Source: Jatrophihabitans sp.
Lineage (GTDB): Bacteria; Actinomycetota; Actinomycetes; Mycobacteriales; Jatrophihabitantaceae
DNA: 64,000 nt
Assembly: GCA_036389035.1 (NCBI GenBank)
Contig: DASVQQ010000001.1
Coordinates: 62,001-126,000 of the forward strand
Direction: 5' to 3'
Within the stretch, counting starts at the first letter, position 1; each line of letters opens with the position of its first letter. Under the pieces are notes generated by a model. The model was not told the origin of the DNA. It made no database searches and worked only from the letters and a program-made list of their open reading frames with translations. Below are positions 22,130-30,773 of this stretch, in pieces. A program made the position numbers and the translations under genes.

Positions 22130-23749
22130 ATGGCTCGCACCTCAGCACCGGCTGCCGAGAAGCTGACTGCCTACCGGCGCAAGCGCGACTTCAGCCGCAC
22201 CTCCGAACCGTCCGGTGACGCCGCTGGCGCCGCCGGGGCCGCGGCGCCCCGGTTCGTGGTGCAGCGCCATCGGGCCCGCCGGTTGCACTACGACGTGCGG
22301 TTCGAGATCGACGGGGTGCTGGCGAGCTGGGCGGTGCCCAAAGGCCCGACCCTGGACCCCGCCGCCCGGCGCGCGGCCTTTCATGTCGAGGACCACCCGA
22401 TCGAATACATCGACTTCGAAGGCGTGATCCCGTCCGGTGAGTACGGCGGCGGCGACGTCATCGTCTGGGACGCCGGCACCTGGGAGCCGGGCGAGGCCGA
22501 CCCTGCCGCGGCAGTGGCGGCCGGCGAGCTGCACGCCGAGCTGCACGGTGAGAAGCTGCGCGGCCGCTTCGTCCTGGTGCGGACCAGGCAGGACTCCGGG
22601 GGCAAGGAGCAGTGGCTGCTGCTGCACAAGCACGACGAGTTCGCGGTTCCTGGCTGGGACGCCGAGGAGCACCCGCGTTCGGTGCTGAGCGGCCGCACCA
22701 ACGACGAGGTGCTGGCCGACCCGGACCGGATGTGGCGCTCGGACCTGCCGGCCGGCGAGGCCTCCATCGCGCTGAAGGGCGTGACGGGCGCCGAGGTCGA
22801 GCGGCCGAGCCCGGACGAGCTGGCGGCCCTGGATGACCTGCCCGCCGCCGGGCAGTGGCAGATCTTCGGCCGCGAGCTGAGAGTCACCAATCTCGACAAG
22901 GTGCTTTTCCCGGGTTCGACCGACCACGAGCCCATCACCAAACGCGAGTTCCTGCGGTACTCGGCTCAGATCGCGCCGGTCGCGTTGCCCTACCTGGCCG
23001 GTCGGGCGTTGAACATGCACCGCTTTCCCAACGGCGCCGACAGCAAGGGCTTCTGGCACAAGGAGTTGCCCGCTCACGCCGCCGGCTGGCTGCCCAGGTG
23101 GGAGAACCCGGAGGCCGACCAGGGCGACTCGCGCACCTACCTGGTGGTCAACGAACCGGCCGCCCTGGTCTGGGCGGCCAACTTCGGCGCGCTGGAATGG
23201 CATGCCTGGACCTCGCTCACCGACCAGCCGCGCCAGCCCACTTACGCCCTGATCGACATCGACCCCGGCGACTCGACGTCGTGGCAGGACGTGCTGGTGC
23301 TCGCCCGGCTGCACCGCACCGCCTTCGAGCACCTGCGGGTGCGGGCCTGTCCCAAGGTCACCGGTCGCCGCGGCATCCAGATCTGGGTGCCGATCAGCCG
23401 CGGTCCCCGCTTCTCCGACACCAGGCGGTGGGTGGAGCAGCTGTCCAAGACCGTCGGCGCGGTCGTGCCGGAGCTGCTGAGCTGGAAGTGGGAGGTGCGC
23501 GAGCGGGCCGGCAAGGCGCGACTGGACTACACCCAGAACGCGATCAACAAGACGCTGGTCGCGCCGTACAGCGCCCGCCCGGCGCCCGGAGCGCCGGTGT
23601 CGATGCCGATCAGCTGGGACGAGCTCGACGACCCGGACCTCAGACCGGACGGCTTCGCGATGCGGACGGTTCCGCAACGCATCGCCGAGCAGGGCGACCT
23701 GTTCCGCCCGCTGCTCAACGCCGATCAGCAGCTGCCGGTGCTCGGCTAG
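22130..23749 (+). CDS. ligD: LigD-like DNA repair protein: PE phosphoesterase plus POL primase/polymerase domain, no ligase
   Basis: A 539-residue protein. Residues about 35-190 are a LigD 3'-phosphoesterase domain ('HRARRLHYDVRFEIDG', 'WAVPKGP', 'GVIPSGEYGGGDV'), and about 240-530 the archaeo-eukaryotic-primase-like POL domain ('ITKREFLRYSAQIAP', 'YALIDIDPGD', 'KVTGRRGIQIWVP', 'RLDYTQNAINKTLVAPYS'). The ATP-dependent ligase domain that joins these in full LigD is absent. It would trim and fill DNA ends in Ku-dependent non-homologous end joining, with ligation done by a separate ligase. No Ku gene is in the window. A strong hairpin follows its stop. Confidence 0.92.
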   Translation: MARTSAPAAEKLTAYRRKRDFSRTSEPSGDAAGAAGAAAPRFVVQRHRARRLHYDVRFEIDGVLASWAVPKGPTLDPAARRAAFHVEDHPIEYIDFEGVIPSGEYGGGDVIVWDAGTWEPGEADPAAAVAAGELHAELHGEKLRGRFVLVRTRQDSGGKEQWLLLHKHDEFAVPGWDAEEHPRSVLSGRTNDEVLADPDRMWRSDLPAGEASIALKGVTGAEVERPSPDELAALDDLPAAGQWQIFGRELRVTNLDKVLFPGSTDHEPITKREFLRYSAQIAPVALPYLAGRALNMHRFPNGADSKGFWHKELPAHAAGWLPRWENPEADQGDSRTYLVVNEPAALVWAANFGALEWHAWTSLTDQPRQPTYALIDIDPGDSTSWQDVLVLARLHRTAFEHLRVRACPKVTGRRGIQIWVPISRGPRFSDTRRWVEQLSKTVGAVVPELLSWKWEVRERAGKARLDYTQNAINKTLVAPYSARPAPGAPVSMPISWDELDDPDLRPDGFAMRTVPQRIAEQGDLFRPLLNADQQLPVLG

Positions 23750-23750
23750 C

Positions 23751-23795
23751 AGCCCCACGGCCCGGGCGCCCCCGTTCGCCCGGGCCGTGCGGGCT
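23751..23795. terminator. Terminator between convergent LigD-like and secreted-protein genes
   Basis: Arms 23751-23768 and 23777-23795 form a GC-rich stem of about 18 pairs with one mismatch and an 8-base loop, two bases after the ligD stop and 9 bases before the stop of the convergent gene. It can act in both directions. Confidence 0.8.
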
Positions 23796-23804
23796 GCCTC
23801 GGGC

Positions 23805-24389
23805 TCAGCTCAGCCGGCAGCTGGTCACGGCTGCGTCGAACCGCTCGGGCCGGTGGGAGCCATCCGCGGCCGTGCGCATCCGCGCCGTGATGGTGAAAGC
23901 GATCTTCGTCCCGTCCTCGGCCGAACCCCGGAAGGACACCCGGAGGTTGACACTGACATCGGCCTGCTGCCCCGCCTCGCCGGTGCCTCGCATCTGGGCC
24001 AGTTCGGTGCCGGTGCCGGTGAAGGTGCGCAGCACCGTCCCGTCCGCGGCCAGCTGTCGCAGCGTGAACGTCTCGTTCAGGATCTTGCCGATGCCGGTGA
24101 ACGAGCCCGCCTGCGCACCCCGAGTCTTGGTCTGGATGCCGAACACCTCGTCCATGTTCGCCAGCGTCAGCGCGCTGCCCGCGAAGCCGCACATCCCGTC
24201 CAGCGGAACGAAGTCCCAGTACGACTGGGGATTCCCGGTGATGTACTGCTCACCGGTGACCAGGTAGACCGAGTGGCTGCCGTGCTGAGCCACCAGGATC
24301 GGGTCTTCGGCGTAGGCGACTCCGTCGAGGCCGGCCAGCATCGCCAGGCCGGCTGCCGACGCCAGCGCCGTACGGGCCAGACGTCTCAT
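23805..24389 (-). CDS. Secreted protein of unknown function
   Basis: A 194-residue protein with a clear signal peptide (MRRLARTALASAAGLAMLAG, cleavage near 'VAYAED'). The mature part is beta-rich ('SVYLVTGEQYITGNPQSYW', 'GSFTGIGKILNETFTLRQ', 'DVSVNLRVSFRGSAEDGTK') with two Cys (about 68 and 191) that could pair. No enzyme motif is recognised. It lies 38 bases after another secreted protein gene and is probably the third gene of the cupin operon divergent from the NB-ARC regulator. Confidence 0.75.
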   Translation of the reverse strand: MRRLARTALASAAGLAMLAGLDGVAYAEDPILVAQHGSHSVYLVTGEQYITGNPQSYWDFVPLDGMCGFAGSALTLANMDEVFGIQTKTRGAQAGSFTGIGKILNETFTLRQLAADGTVLRTFTGTGTELAQMRGTGEAGQQADVSVNLRVSFRGSAEDGTKIAFTITARMRTAADGSHRPERFDAAVTSCRLS

Positions 24390-24427
24390 GTCAGATTTCC
24401 CTTTTCTGCGAAGCGGATCGGGCTCGC

Positions 24428-24919
24428 TCAGCTGCCGTGAGATCCGTGGTTGATCTTGACGGTGCTGAACTGGTTCTGCGCGGCGTCACCGCCGAGGCTG
24501 TCGTAGACGCACCACTGGATGTAGGCCGAGCCTGCGTCCAGCGTCCCGAACACGGGCTTGACGGTGATGCGGCTGACGTGCCAGCGCCCGTCACAGTCCA
24601 GCGTCATGCCCGCCGGGTCCTGCCCGAAGTAGTAGTTCGTGTCGTACCAGGCGCTGGCGTAGTTGCTGGTGGTGTGCTCGGCGTCGATGCCGGGCCCCTG
24701 CTTGACCGACACCCACAGGTGGGTGCCGGGCTGCCCGCCCGAGCAGCGGTACTTGCCCAGCACCGTCGCGCTGCTGCCGTCGGCCGACAGGAAGACGTTG
24801 TCGTTGACCCAGGCGATCTCGGGCTGGGTGTTCTGGGCAGGCGCCGCCGCCGCGGGGGCCGCCAGGCCCAGCACCGCGCCCGCGGTGGCCACAGCGGCTA
24901 GTGCTGCTCGCTTCATCAT
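24428..24919 (-). CDS. Small secreted protein of unknown function
   Basis: A 163-residue protein. The ATG at 24919 overlaps the upstream cupin stop by 4 bases (ATGA), so translation is coupled. Signal peptide 'MKRAALAAVATAGAVLGLAA' with cleavage near 'AAAAPAQ'. The mature protein has four Cys (in 'GKYRCSGG', 'MTLDCDGR', 'YIQWCVYDS') and a beta-sandwich look with aromatic residues ('SAWYDTNYYFGQD'). No family could be named. Probable extracellular partner of the following secreted protein. Confidence 0.78.
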   Translation of the reverse strand: MMKRAALAAVATAGAVLGLAAPAAAAPAQNTQPEIAWVNDNVFLSADGSSATVLGKYRCSGGQPGTHLWVSVKQGPGIDAEHTTSNYASAWYDTNYYFGQDPAGMTLDCDGRWHVSRITVKPVFGTLDAGSAYIQWCVYDSLGGDAAQNQFSTVKINHGSHGS

Positions 24920-25473
24920 GGGATTCTCGGTTCCTCTCTGGTGGGTTGACATCCTTGCGTCACAAGGGGTGTTGGCTCACTGGTCGCCGGACGCTCCGGC
25001 TGGAAAATGAGTTCTACGCCACTGGCGCCCAGTGCCTGGATGAGCTGGGCCGACGGCTGGAAGGGGCCGCCGGAGCGGTCCAGGCCGGTGTCGTGCGCCA
25101 GGGCAGCCAGCGCCTCGTCCAGCTCCTCGGCCGGTGTCTGGACGATCAGCAGACGGGCGCCGGCGCTGTCGGTGCTGAACGACCTGCTCAGCCCCCTGGG
25201 GATGTAGACGCAGGCGCCCAGCTCCAGGCCGGCCAGCCGCCGCTCGCCGACGGTGATGGTGACGGGGCCGCTGAGGACGTAGACCGCCTCGTCGCAGCGA
25301 TGGTGCACGTAGGCCGGACGATTCGTGGCGGTGGACAGCCGGACGGACAGGCAGCACAGGGCGCCAGCGGACAGGGACGCGGCAAGCACCTCGGTGACCA
25401 CATCGCCCCAAGGCGTGGCGGTACCCGCCAGGTCGTCCGGGATGTACACCGCCTGCCGTGCCGTCATGGTCAC
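24916..25473 (-). CDS. Cupin-domain protein
   Basis: A 185-residue cupin. 'YVHHRCDEAVYVLSGPVTITVGE' carries the metal-binding His, His, Glu set with conserved Gly; 'GACVYIPRGLSRSFST' is motif 2. The GTG at 25473 is preferred because AAGGAG lies six bases upstream; the ATG at 25467 is the alternative. It is the first gene of a three-gene unit with two secreted proteins and is divergent from a large XRE/NB-ARC/TPR regulator 201 bases away, which may control it. Cytoplasmic, as no signal is present. Its substrate is unknown; many such proteins are sensors rather than enzymes. Confidence 0.82.
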   Translation of the reverse strand: MTMTARQAVYIPDDLAGTATPWGDVVTEVLAASLSAGALCCLSVRLSTATNRPAYVHHRCDEAVYVLSGPVTITVGERRLAGLELGACVYIPRGLSRSFSTDSAGARLLIVQTPAEELDEALAALAHDTGLDRSGGPFQPSAQLIQALGASGVELIFQPERPATSEPTPLVTQGCQPTREEPRIP

Positions 25474-25674
25474 TGCTCGCTCCTTGGCCGCTGAAGTCGT
25501 CTCCCAGCCTGCGTGGGCGGGCGCCGATGCGGAACGCTCAGTACCCGCACACTGCCCACACAAACCGCCTTGTGTTACTCCGGATGCGCTGTGCCAGGAA
25601 TGTGCCGTGGCGCAAAGGGCTGTTGCAGGAAGTAGCCGACCCATTACATGACCTTGGTTCCTAGGATGGATTTC

Positions 25675-28095
25675 GTGCTGACCCGCCCTGAGTCCTCCGC
25701 AGCCGTCAGCTCGTTCGGTGAACGGCTGCGGATCCTGCGCCAGGCAGCGCAACTCACTCAGGACGACCTTGCCGAGCAGGCCGGGCTGAGCACGAACGGC
25801 GTCAGCGCGCTCGAGCGCGGCACCCGCCGGCGCCCGCACCCGCACACCGTGCGCAGCCTGGCCGAGGCGTTGCGGCTGTCGGACTCCGAGCGGGACTGGC
25901 TGATCGCGCCGTTGCGGAGCAACGGCTCCGGCGACGACGGCCAGACCCGAACCGGCGGCCAGACCCGAACCGGTGATCAGGCCGAGGCCGGTGATCAGGC
26001 GGGCGAGGCGGCGTCGCCGGCGCGCGGCCTGCCGGCCCCCTTGACGCCGCTGGTGGGCCGCGACGCCGAGCTGGCCGACGTCCTGGAGATCATCACCCGG
26101 CGCGACTGCCGGCTGCTCAGCCTGACCGGCCCCGGCGGCGTGGGCAAGACCAGGCTGGCTGTCGAGGTGGCCGAGCGCGCCGCGCCGAATTTCGCCGACG
26201 GGGTGGCGTTCGTGCCGCTGGCGCCGGTGTCTGACCCGGCGGCGGTGCCGGCGGCCATCGCGCGGGAACTGGGTCTGCGAGAACTGGGCTCGGCGACCTC
26301 GGACCCCGAGGCCGCGGCCGCCGCGCTGGTCGAGCAGCTCCGGACGTTGGAGCTGTTGCTGGTGCTGGACAACTTCGAGCAGCTGCTCGACGCCGCCCCG
26401 ACCGTGACCACCCTGCTCGCCGGCGCTCCCGGCGTCAGCGTGCTGGTCACCAGCCGGGCGGCGCTTCGGGTGCGCGGTGAGCAGGAGCGCGGCGTTCCCC
26501 CGCTGAGCCTGCCGCCCTCGACGCAGGCAGCCGTCCCGGCAGAGGTCAGCGCCTCGCCGGCCGGCGAGCTCTTCCTCGCCCGGGCCAGGGCAGTCCTGCC
26601 GTCCTTCGAGCTGACCGAGACCACCGCCGGCGACGTCGCCGCGATCTGCTGGCGGCTGGCGGGCCTGCCGCTGGCCCTGGAACTGGCCGCCGCGAACCTG
26701 ACGCTGCTGTCGCCGGCGGACCTGTTGCAGCGCCTGGACCAGGCGCTGTCCACCGGGTGGACCCGGGATCTGCCGGCTCGCCAGCGCGGGCTGCGCACGA
26801 CTCTGGACTGGAGCTACCAGCTGCTCGACCCGGCTGCCCAGGCGCTGCTGCCCAGGCTGGCCGCGTTTGCCGGTGGCTTCGGCCTCGACGCCGCCGAGGC
26901 GGTCGCGGCGGGCAAGCTGGCACCGCGGGAGGTGCTGCCCGCATTGCGCAGCCTGGTCGAGCACTCCTTCGTCACGGTCGAGCGCGACGCCCAGAGCCGG
27001 GTCCGCTACGGCATGCTCGAGCCCATCCGCCAGTACGCCGAGTCGCTGCTGGGCGAGGCCGACCGGCCGGCCGTGCTGGCCGCCCACGCGCAGTACTACC
27101 TGGCGCTGGTCGAAGAAGCCGGCCCGGCGTTGCAGACCGGCGCCCAGGTCGAGTGGCTGGGCCGGCTCGAGCGCGAGGACGACAACATCAGGCGTGCCAT
27201 CTCGCACTCGCTGGATGCCGGCGATGCCGACACCGCGGCCCGGATGTGCTGGTCGATGTGGTTGGCCTGGTGGATGCGCGGCGGTGACCAGCAGGGCCAG
27301 GAATGGGTCGAGGCGGCGTTGCGGGAGCAGTTGAGCGACGACGTCCGGGCTCGCGCCGCGACGGCCGCCGCCTGCCTGAGTTACGTCCAGAGCGACTATG
27401 AGACCGCCCGGGCGCGCTGGCAGGAGGCCTGGGAGCTGTCCCGGCGTACCGGTGACCTCGGCATGCAGGCCAACGCCGTCGCGGGCCTCGGCCTGGTGCC
27501 ACTGGCGACCGGTGACCTGGACCGCGCCGAGGCCTTCCTCCAAGACGCGCTGCGGATCGCCGAGCAGGCCGCCGCGGACTGGCTGCACTCGCTCGTGCTG
27601 GTCTGGTTGGGCACCGTCCGGCTGGTCCGCGGCGATGCGGTGACCGCGACCGGGCTGTTCGAGCGCGGTCTGGCCTTGGCGCGCAAGCGAGCGGATCGGC
27701 TGGTCAGCTACATCGCGCTGTACAACCTGGCCCAGGCCGCCACCGCAGCCGGCCAGCTCGATTCCGCCGCTGAGCTGCTGCGCGAAGGCGTGGCGCTGTC
27801 ACAGGAGACCGGTGACCGGGCCAACATCGCTTACTTCCTGGACGCGCTCGCCGTGGTGGAGGGGCAGGCGGGCCGATGGGAACGCGCGGCGCTGCTGATG
27901 GGAGCGGCCCAGTCCACCCTCGCCGGCTCCTTCGGCAGCGGCTACAACTACTACCTGCCCGACCTGGAGCTGAAGGACCGGACCATCGCGCAGGGCAGGC
28001 TGGCCATCGGCGAGGCGTTCGAGCAGGCACTGCGCCGGGGGCAGAACCTGCCGACCACGGCGGCGGTGGAGCAGGTGTTCACCGCCCACCTGTGA
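25675..28095 (+). CDS. XRE-HTH / NB-ARC / TPR transcriptional regulator
   Basis: A large regulator of about 806 residues. The N-terminal XRE helix-turn-helix is clear ('SFGERLRILRQAAQLTQDD', 'LAEQAGLSTNGVSALERG', 'RSLAEALRLSD'). A repeat-containing linker leads to an NB-ARC/AAA ATPase with Walker A 'LTGPGGVGKTRLAVEVA', Walker B 'LLLVLDNFEQLL' and sensor 'VLVTSRAALRVRGE'. The C-terminal half is TPR-like. The GTG at 25675 is favoured because AGGATGG stands at good spacing; ATGs at 25666 and 25648 are in frame upstream. These proteins, common in actinobacteria, switch oligomeric state on ligand binding. Likely target: the divergent cupin operon, or unlinked genes. Confidence 0.88.
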   Translation: MLTRPESSAAVSSFGERLRILRQAAQLTQDDLAEQAGLSTNGVSALERGTRRRPHPHTVRSLAEALRLSDSERDWLIAPLRSNGSGDDGQTRTGGQTRTGDQAEAGDQAGEAASPARGLPAPLTPLVGRDAELADVLEIITRRDCRLLSLTGPGGVGKTRLAVEVAERAAPNFADGVAFVPLAPVSDPAAVPAAIARELGLRELGSATSDPEAAAAALVEQLRTLELLLVLDNFEQLLDAAPTVTTLLAGAPGVSVLVTSRAALRVRGEQERGVPPLSLPPSTQAAVPAEVSASPAGELFLARARAVLPSFELTETTAGDVAAICWRLAGLPLALELAAANLTLLSPADLLQRLDQALSTGWTRDLPARQRGLRTTLDWSYQLLDPAAQALLPRLAAFAGGFGLDAAEAVAAGKLAPREVLPALRSLVEHSFVTVERDAQSRVRYGMLEPIRQYAESLLGEADRPAVLAAHAQYYLALVEEAGPALQTGAQVEWLGRLEREDDNIRRAISHSLDAGDADTAARMCWSMWLAWWMRGGDQQGQEWVEAALREQLSDDVRARAATAAACLSYVQSDYETARARWQEAWELSRRTGDLGMQANAVAGLGLVPLATGDLDRAEAFLQDALRIAEQAAADWLHSLVLVWLGTVRLVRGDAVTATGLFERGLALARKRADRLVSYIALYNLAQAATAAGQLDSAAELLREGVALSQETGDRANIAYFLDALAVVEGQAGRWERAALLMGAAQSTLAGSFGSGYNYYLPDLELKDRTIAQGRLAIGEAFEQALRRGQNLPTTAAVEQVFTAHL
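25939..25973 (+). repeat. 18-base tandem repeat in regulator linker
   Basis: Two copies of a 17-base unit (25939-25955 and 25957-25973, period 18), followed by two looser GGTGATCAGG copies, encode a Thr/Gly/Gln/Ala-rich linker between the HTH and the NB-ARC domain. It is in frame and so can vary in length without breaking the protein. Confidence 0.75.
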
Positions 28096-28107
28096 CGGTG
28101 CGAGCGC

Positions 28108-28671
28108 TCAGGCGCCCACGGTGCTGGGATCGCCCGCGGTGTCCTCGGCCGCGACCGGCGCGGCGACGGCCAGCACCGGATCGGGCGTGCCCCGCTGGCC
28201 GGCAGCCATGGTGGCGAAGGCCGTGCCGACCCCGGCAGCCAGCGCGGTGAGCGCCCACAGGGTGCCCTTGCGCTCCCTGCCGAGGTAGTGGTCCAAGGAC
28301 AGGGCTCCAGGTCCGGTCTCGACCAGCGCGGTCAGCGCGCCGATGATCACCGCGTTGTACTCCCAGCCCCCATTGGCCACCCAGGGCCCGTTGGGCAGGT
28401 GGACCTTGCTGATCGCGGTGGTCATCACGCCGGTCAGGCCGGCCGCCGCCAGCGGGGTGCCCAGGCCGGCCACCAGCATGGCGCCGCCGGCGGTCTCGGT
28501 GACCCCGGCCAGGGTGGCGTGCAGCTTGGCCGGACGCATCTGCAGGGACTCCATCATCCCCTCGGTGCCGCTGCGGCCCGGGCCGCCGAACCAGCCGAAC
28601 AGTTTCTGGGTGCCGTGGCCGATGAACAGACCACCTAGGACCGCACGCGCCGCCAGTCGTCCCACACTCAT
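28108..28671 (-). CDS. DoxX-family membrane protein
   Basis: A 187-residue membrane protein with four hydrophobic segments. 'LGGLFIGHGTQKLFGWFGG' followed by 'MLVAGLGTPLAAAGLTGVM' is the DoxX/DoxD signature. The ATG at 28671 has GGGAG at normal spacing; the reading further upstream is not supported. DoxX proteins sit in the cytoplasmic membrane and some act in thiol or redox stress complexes. It converges on the regulator gene (12-base gap) and is divergent from a second small membrane protein. Confidence 0.9.
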   Translation of the reverse strand: MSVGRLAARAVLGGLFIGHGTQKLFGWFGGPGRSGTEGMMESLQMRPAKLHATLAGVTETAGGAMLVAGLGTPLAAAGLTGVMTTAISKVHLPNGPWVANGGWEYNAVIIGALTALVETGPGALSLDHYLGRERKGTLWALTALAAGVGTAFATMAAGQRGTPDPVLAVAAPVAAEDTAGDPSTVGA

Positions 28672-28936
28672 GCTCGTACTCCCGTGTCGCTTCGAGGGGT
28701 CCCAGTGCTGTTCACAGGGGCGGCGGGGTGACTCACCTCTCACCGGTCCTGCCCACGTTACCGCCTTGCGGGCGGCTGTCTACGGTCTGCGCGGGCGGTT
28801 CCACGGCGACCGGGGACGTTTGTGGGGGCAGCCCCCGGAAGTTACGGTGGGATCACGGGCCCTTGGTCCCCGCGGATCAACAGCGATCCGGCGTGCGCCG
28901 CGAGGTGCGCATCGCTTCCTCCTCCTTGGAGTTCCT

Positions 28937-29488
28937 GTGCTCTTCAACACTGTTACGCGCTCGATGCATGACGTCGGTCTGGCGGCCTGGTTCGGCGGCA
29001 CGCTGGCCAACGCGGTAGCCCTCAATCGCGCCGCCGGCGAGGCGGGCGACGCCAGCTCGGCCGGCGCGGTGGCCAATGCCGGTTGGGACCGCTGGACGCC
29101 GGTGAACGCCGCCGCGATCGGCGCGCACCTGATCGGCAGCGTCGGTCAGCTGGTGAGCAACAGCGACCGGTTGGCCGCCCAGCAGGGCGTGGCCACCATG
29201 TCGATGATCAAGACCGGAGTGACCGCCGCGGCGCTGGCTGCCACCGGCTACTCCCGGATTCTTGGTCGCAAGGTCTCGCAGTACCACGCGGTGCCGGCCT
29301 CTGACGCCACCACGCCGACCGCCGGCACCCCGGCCGAGGTGGCCGCCGCCCAGAAGCAGCTTGCCGCGTTGCAGTGGGCGGTTCCGGCGCTTACCGGCGT
29401 GCTCGTCCTGATCAGCGCCTACGCGGGTGAGCAGCAGCGGCCGCACGCGGTGCTGGGCGGGCTGACCCGCAGGCTAAGCCTCTCCTAG
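28937..29488 (+). CDS. Small integral membrane protein of unknown function
   Basis: A 183-residue protein. The GTG at 28937 follows GGAG at six bases and gives 'VLFNTVTRSMHDVGLAAWFGG'; the open frame extends much further left but that part is antisense to DoxX. Three or four moderately hydrophobic helices are seen ('HDVGLAAWFGGTLANAVAL', 'AAAIGAHLIGSVGQLV', 'TGVTAAALAATGYSRI', 'WAVPALTGVLVLISAYAG'). Such proteins recur next to DoxX-like genes in actinobacteria, but no function is known to me. Confidence 0.75.
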   Translation: MLFNTVTRSMHDVGLAAWFGGTLANAVALNRAAGEAGDASSAGAVANAGWDRWTPVNAAAIGAHLIGSVGQLVSNSDRLAAQQGVATMSMIKTGVTAAALAATGYSRILGRKVSQYHAVPASDATTPTAGTPAEVAAAQKQLAALQWAVPALTGVLVLISAYAGEQQRPHAVLGGLTRRLSLS

Positions 29489-29566
29489 CCCGGCCCCGGG
29501 GGCACGAAGCTCGGCCCGCGGCACAGGGCTCCCCACGGGAAAGGCTCCCCCGGCCAGGCACAGCCC

Positions 29567-29610
29567 GGCTGGCCGACCGGTCGGCGATGACCGCTGACCG
29601 GTCGCCAGCC
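29567..29610. terminator. Terminator between convergent genes
   Basis: Arms 29567-29582 and 29596-29610 form a 15-pair stem with a single bulged base and a 13-base loop, three bases before the stop of the acyl-CoA dehydrogenase gene on the minus strand. It marks the left boundary of the PKS cluster. Confidence 0.75.
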
Positions 29611-29612
29611 GG

Positions 29613-30773
29613 TCAGGAACGCTTGGACACCGGCACCACGTAGCGGTTGAACATCAGATCGCGCAGCACGTCGTCGCCGGCTTCCACGATGGACACGTAC
29701 CGCACGTCGCGCACCAGCTTGCCGATGACCGCCTCATGGGTGTAGCCGAGGCCGCCGAACATCTCCGAAGCGGCTGAGGCGATCTGCCAGCCGGTCTGCC
29801 CGCAGAACATCTTGGTGGTCAGCGCCGACTTCAGGGTGCCCACCCGCAGGAACTCCTCACCGGCGTCCGGCCGGCTCGCGATCGCGTCATAGTCACGGGC
29901 CGCCGCCTCGCACTGGTTGGTCATCACCTCGATCAGCATCTCGAACTGGCCGAGTTTGGCGGCGAAAACCGGGTTGTTGGCCAGTGGCGCGCCCTTGACT
30001 GACTTGGTCTTGGCGTAATCCATGCAGACGTCGCGCACCCGGCGGGCGATGCCCAGCGCGGTGCTGGCAATCAGGATCCGGCTGGCGTTCAGGCCGACCT
30101 CCAGCAATCGCAGGCCGTTTCCCTTCAACGCGTTGCCGGCCGGCACCCGGCAGTCGGTGAGGCTGATCTGGTAGGTCCCCGAGGAGCGCAGGCCGATCAT
30201 GTCCCAGCGCTTGTCGACGGTGATCCCCGCGGTCTCGCGCGGCACCAGCACGGTCAGGAACTCCGAGGTGCTGCCCTCCACCCTGGCCAGCACGATGAGG
30301 AACTGCGCGAAGTCGGCGTCGGTGGAGAATGCCTTCTTCCCGTTGAGGACAAGGCTGTCACCCTCGCGACGCACGGTGGTGGTGATCCGGGCCAGCTCGC
30401 TGCCGGCCGCGTGCTCGCTGCCCAGCGTGGCGGCGCAACCGTTCTCGGCGACCATCCTGTTCAGGTGGGCGTCCTTGAGCTCGTCACTGCCGTACCAGCC
30501 CAGCATGCTCGTGGTGAGCACCGGGATGAAGAGCGTGAACGCCGCGCCGGCGTCGCCGTAGGCCAGCTCGGTGACGATCTTGACGCTCTCCTGCAGGCCG
30601 AAGCCGAGGCCGCCGTACTCCTTGGGCACCCACCAGTTGCCGAGCCCGGTCTCGGCGAAGCGCTGGTAGAGCACCTCGGGCGGCAGCGCCCGGGAATCCA
30701 ACTGCTGCTCCTGCCCGATCAGCTCGCGGCGGGCGAAGGACTGGACGGTGCGGACGTACTCAGGCGCTCTCAT
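29613..30773 (-). CDS. Acyl-CoA/acyl-ACP dehydrogenase at the end of the PKS operon
   Basis: About 386 residues from the ATG at 30773 (an in-frame ATG at 30791 is possible). Both starts lie inside the end of the upstream PKS gene, so translation is coupled. The fold is clear: '[11 protein letters not shown]', FAD-contact '[16 protein letters not shown]', '[15 protein letters not shown]', '[19 protein letters not shown]', and the catalytic Glu in '[13 protein letters not shown]'. It would remove two hydrogens alpha,beta to a thioester using FAD. It differs from the FkbI-like dehydrogenase at 46389, so it more likely acts on the polyketide chain or a starter than on the glyceryl-ACP extender route. 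Confidence 0.88.
   Translation of the reverse strand: MRAPEYVRTVQSFARRELIGQEQQLDSRALPPEVLYQRFAETGLGNWWVPKEYGGLGFGLQESVKIVTELAYGDAGAAFTLFIPVLTTSMLGWYGSDELKDAHLNRMVAENGCAATLGSEHAAGSELARITTTVRREGDSLVLNGKKAFSTDADFAQFLIVLARVEGSTSEFLTVLVPRETAGITVDKRWDMIGLRSSGTYQISLTDCRVPAGNALKGNGLRLLEVGLNASRILIASTALGIARRVRDVCMDYAKTKSVKGAPLANNPVFAAKLGQFEMLIEVMTNQCEAAARDYDAIASRPDAGEEFLRVGTLKSALTTKMFCGQTGWQIASAASEMFGGLGYTHEAVIGKLVRDVRYVSIVEAGDDVLRDLMFNRYVVPVSKRS

Noticed and set aside
25474..27588. Extension of the cupin reading frame far upstream, antisense to the NB-ARC regulator
   Set aside because: The cupin has a good GTG start with AAGGAG at 25473; the upstream part reads as low-complexity Gln/Arg/Gly-rich antisense sequence.
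28343..28936. Long N-terminal extension of the small membrane protein frame
   Set aside because: It is antisense to DoxX; the GTG at 28937 has a ribosome site and starts the hydrophobic protein.
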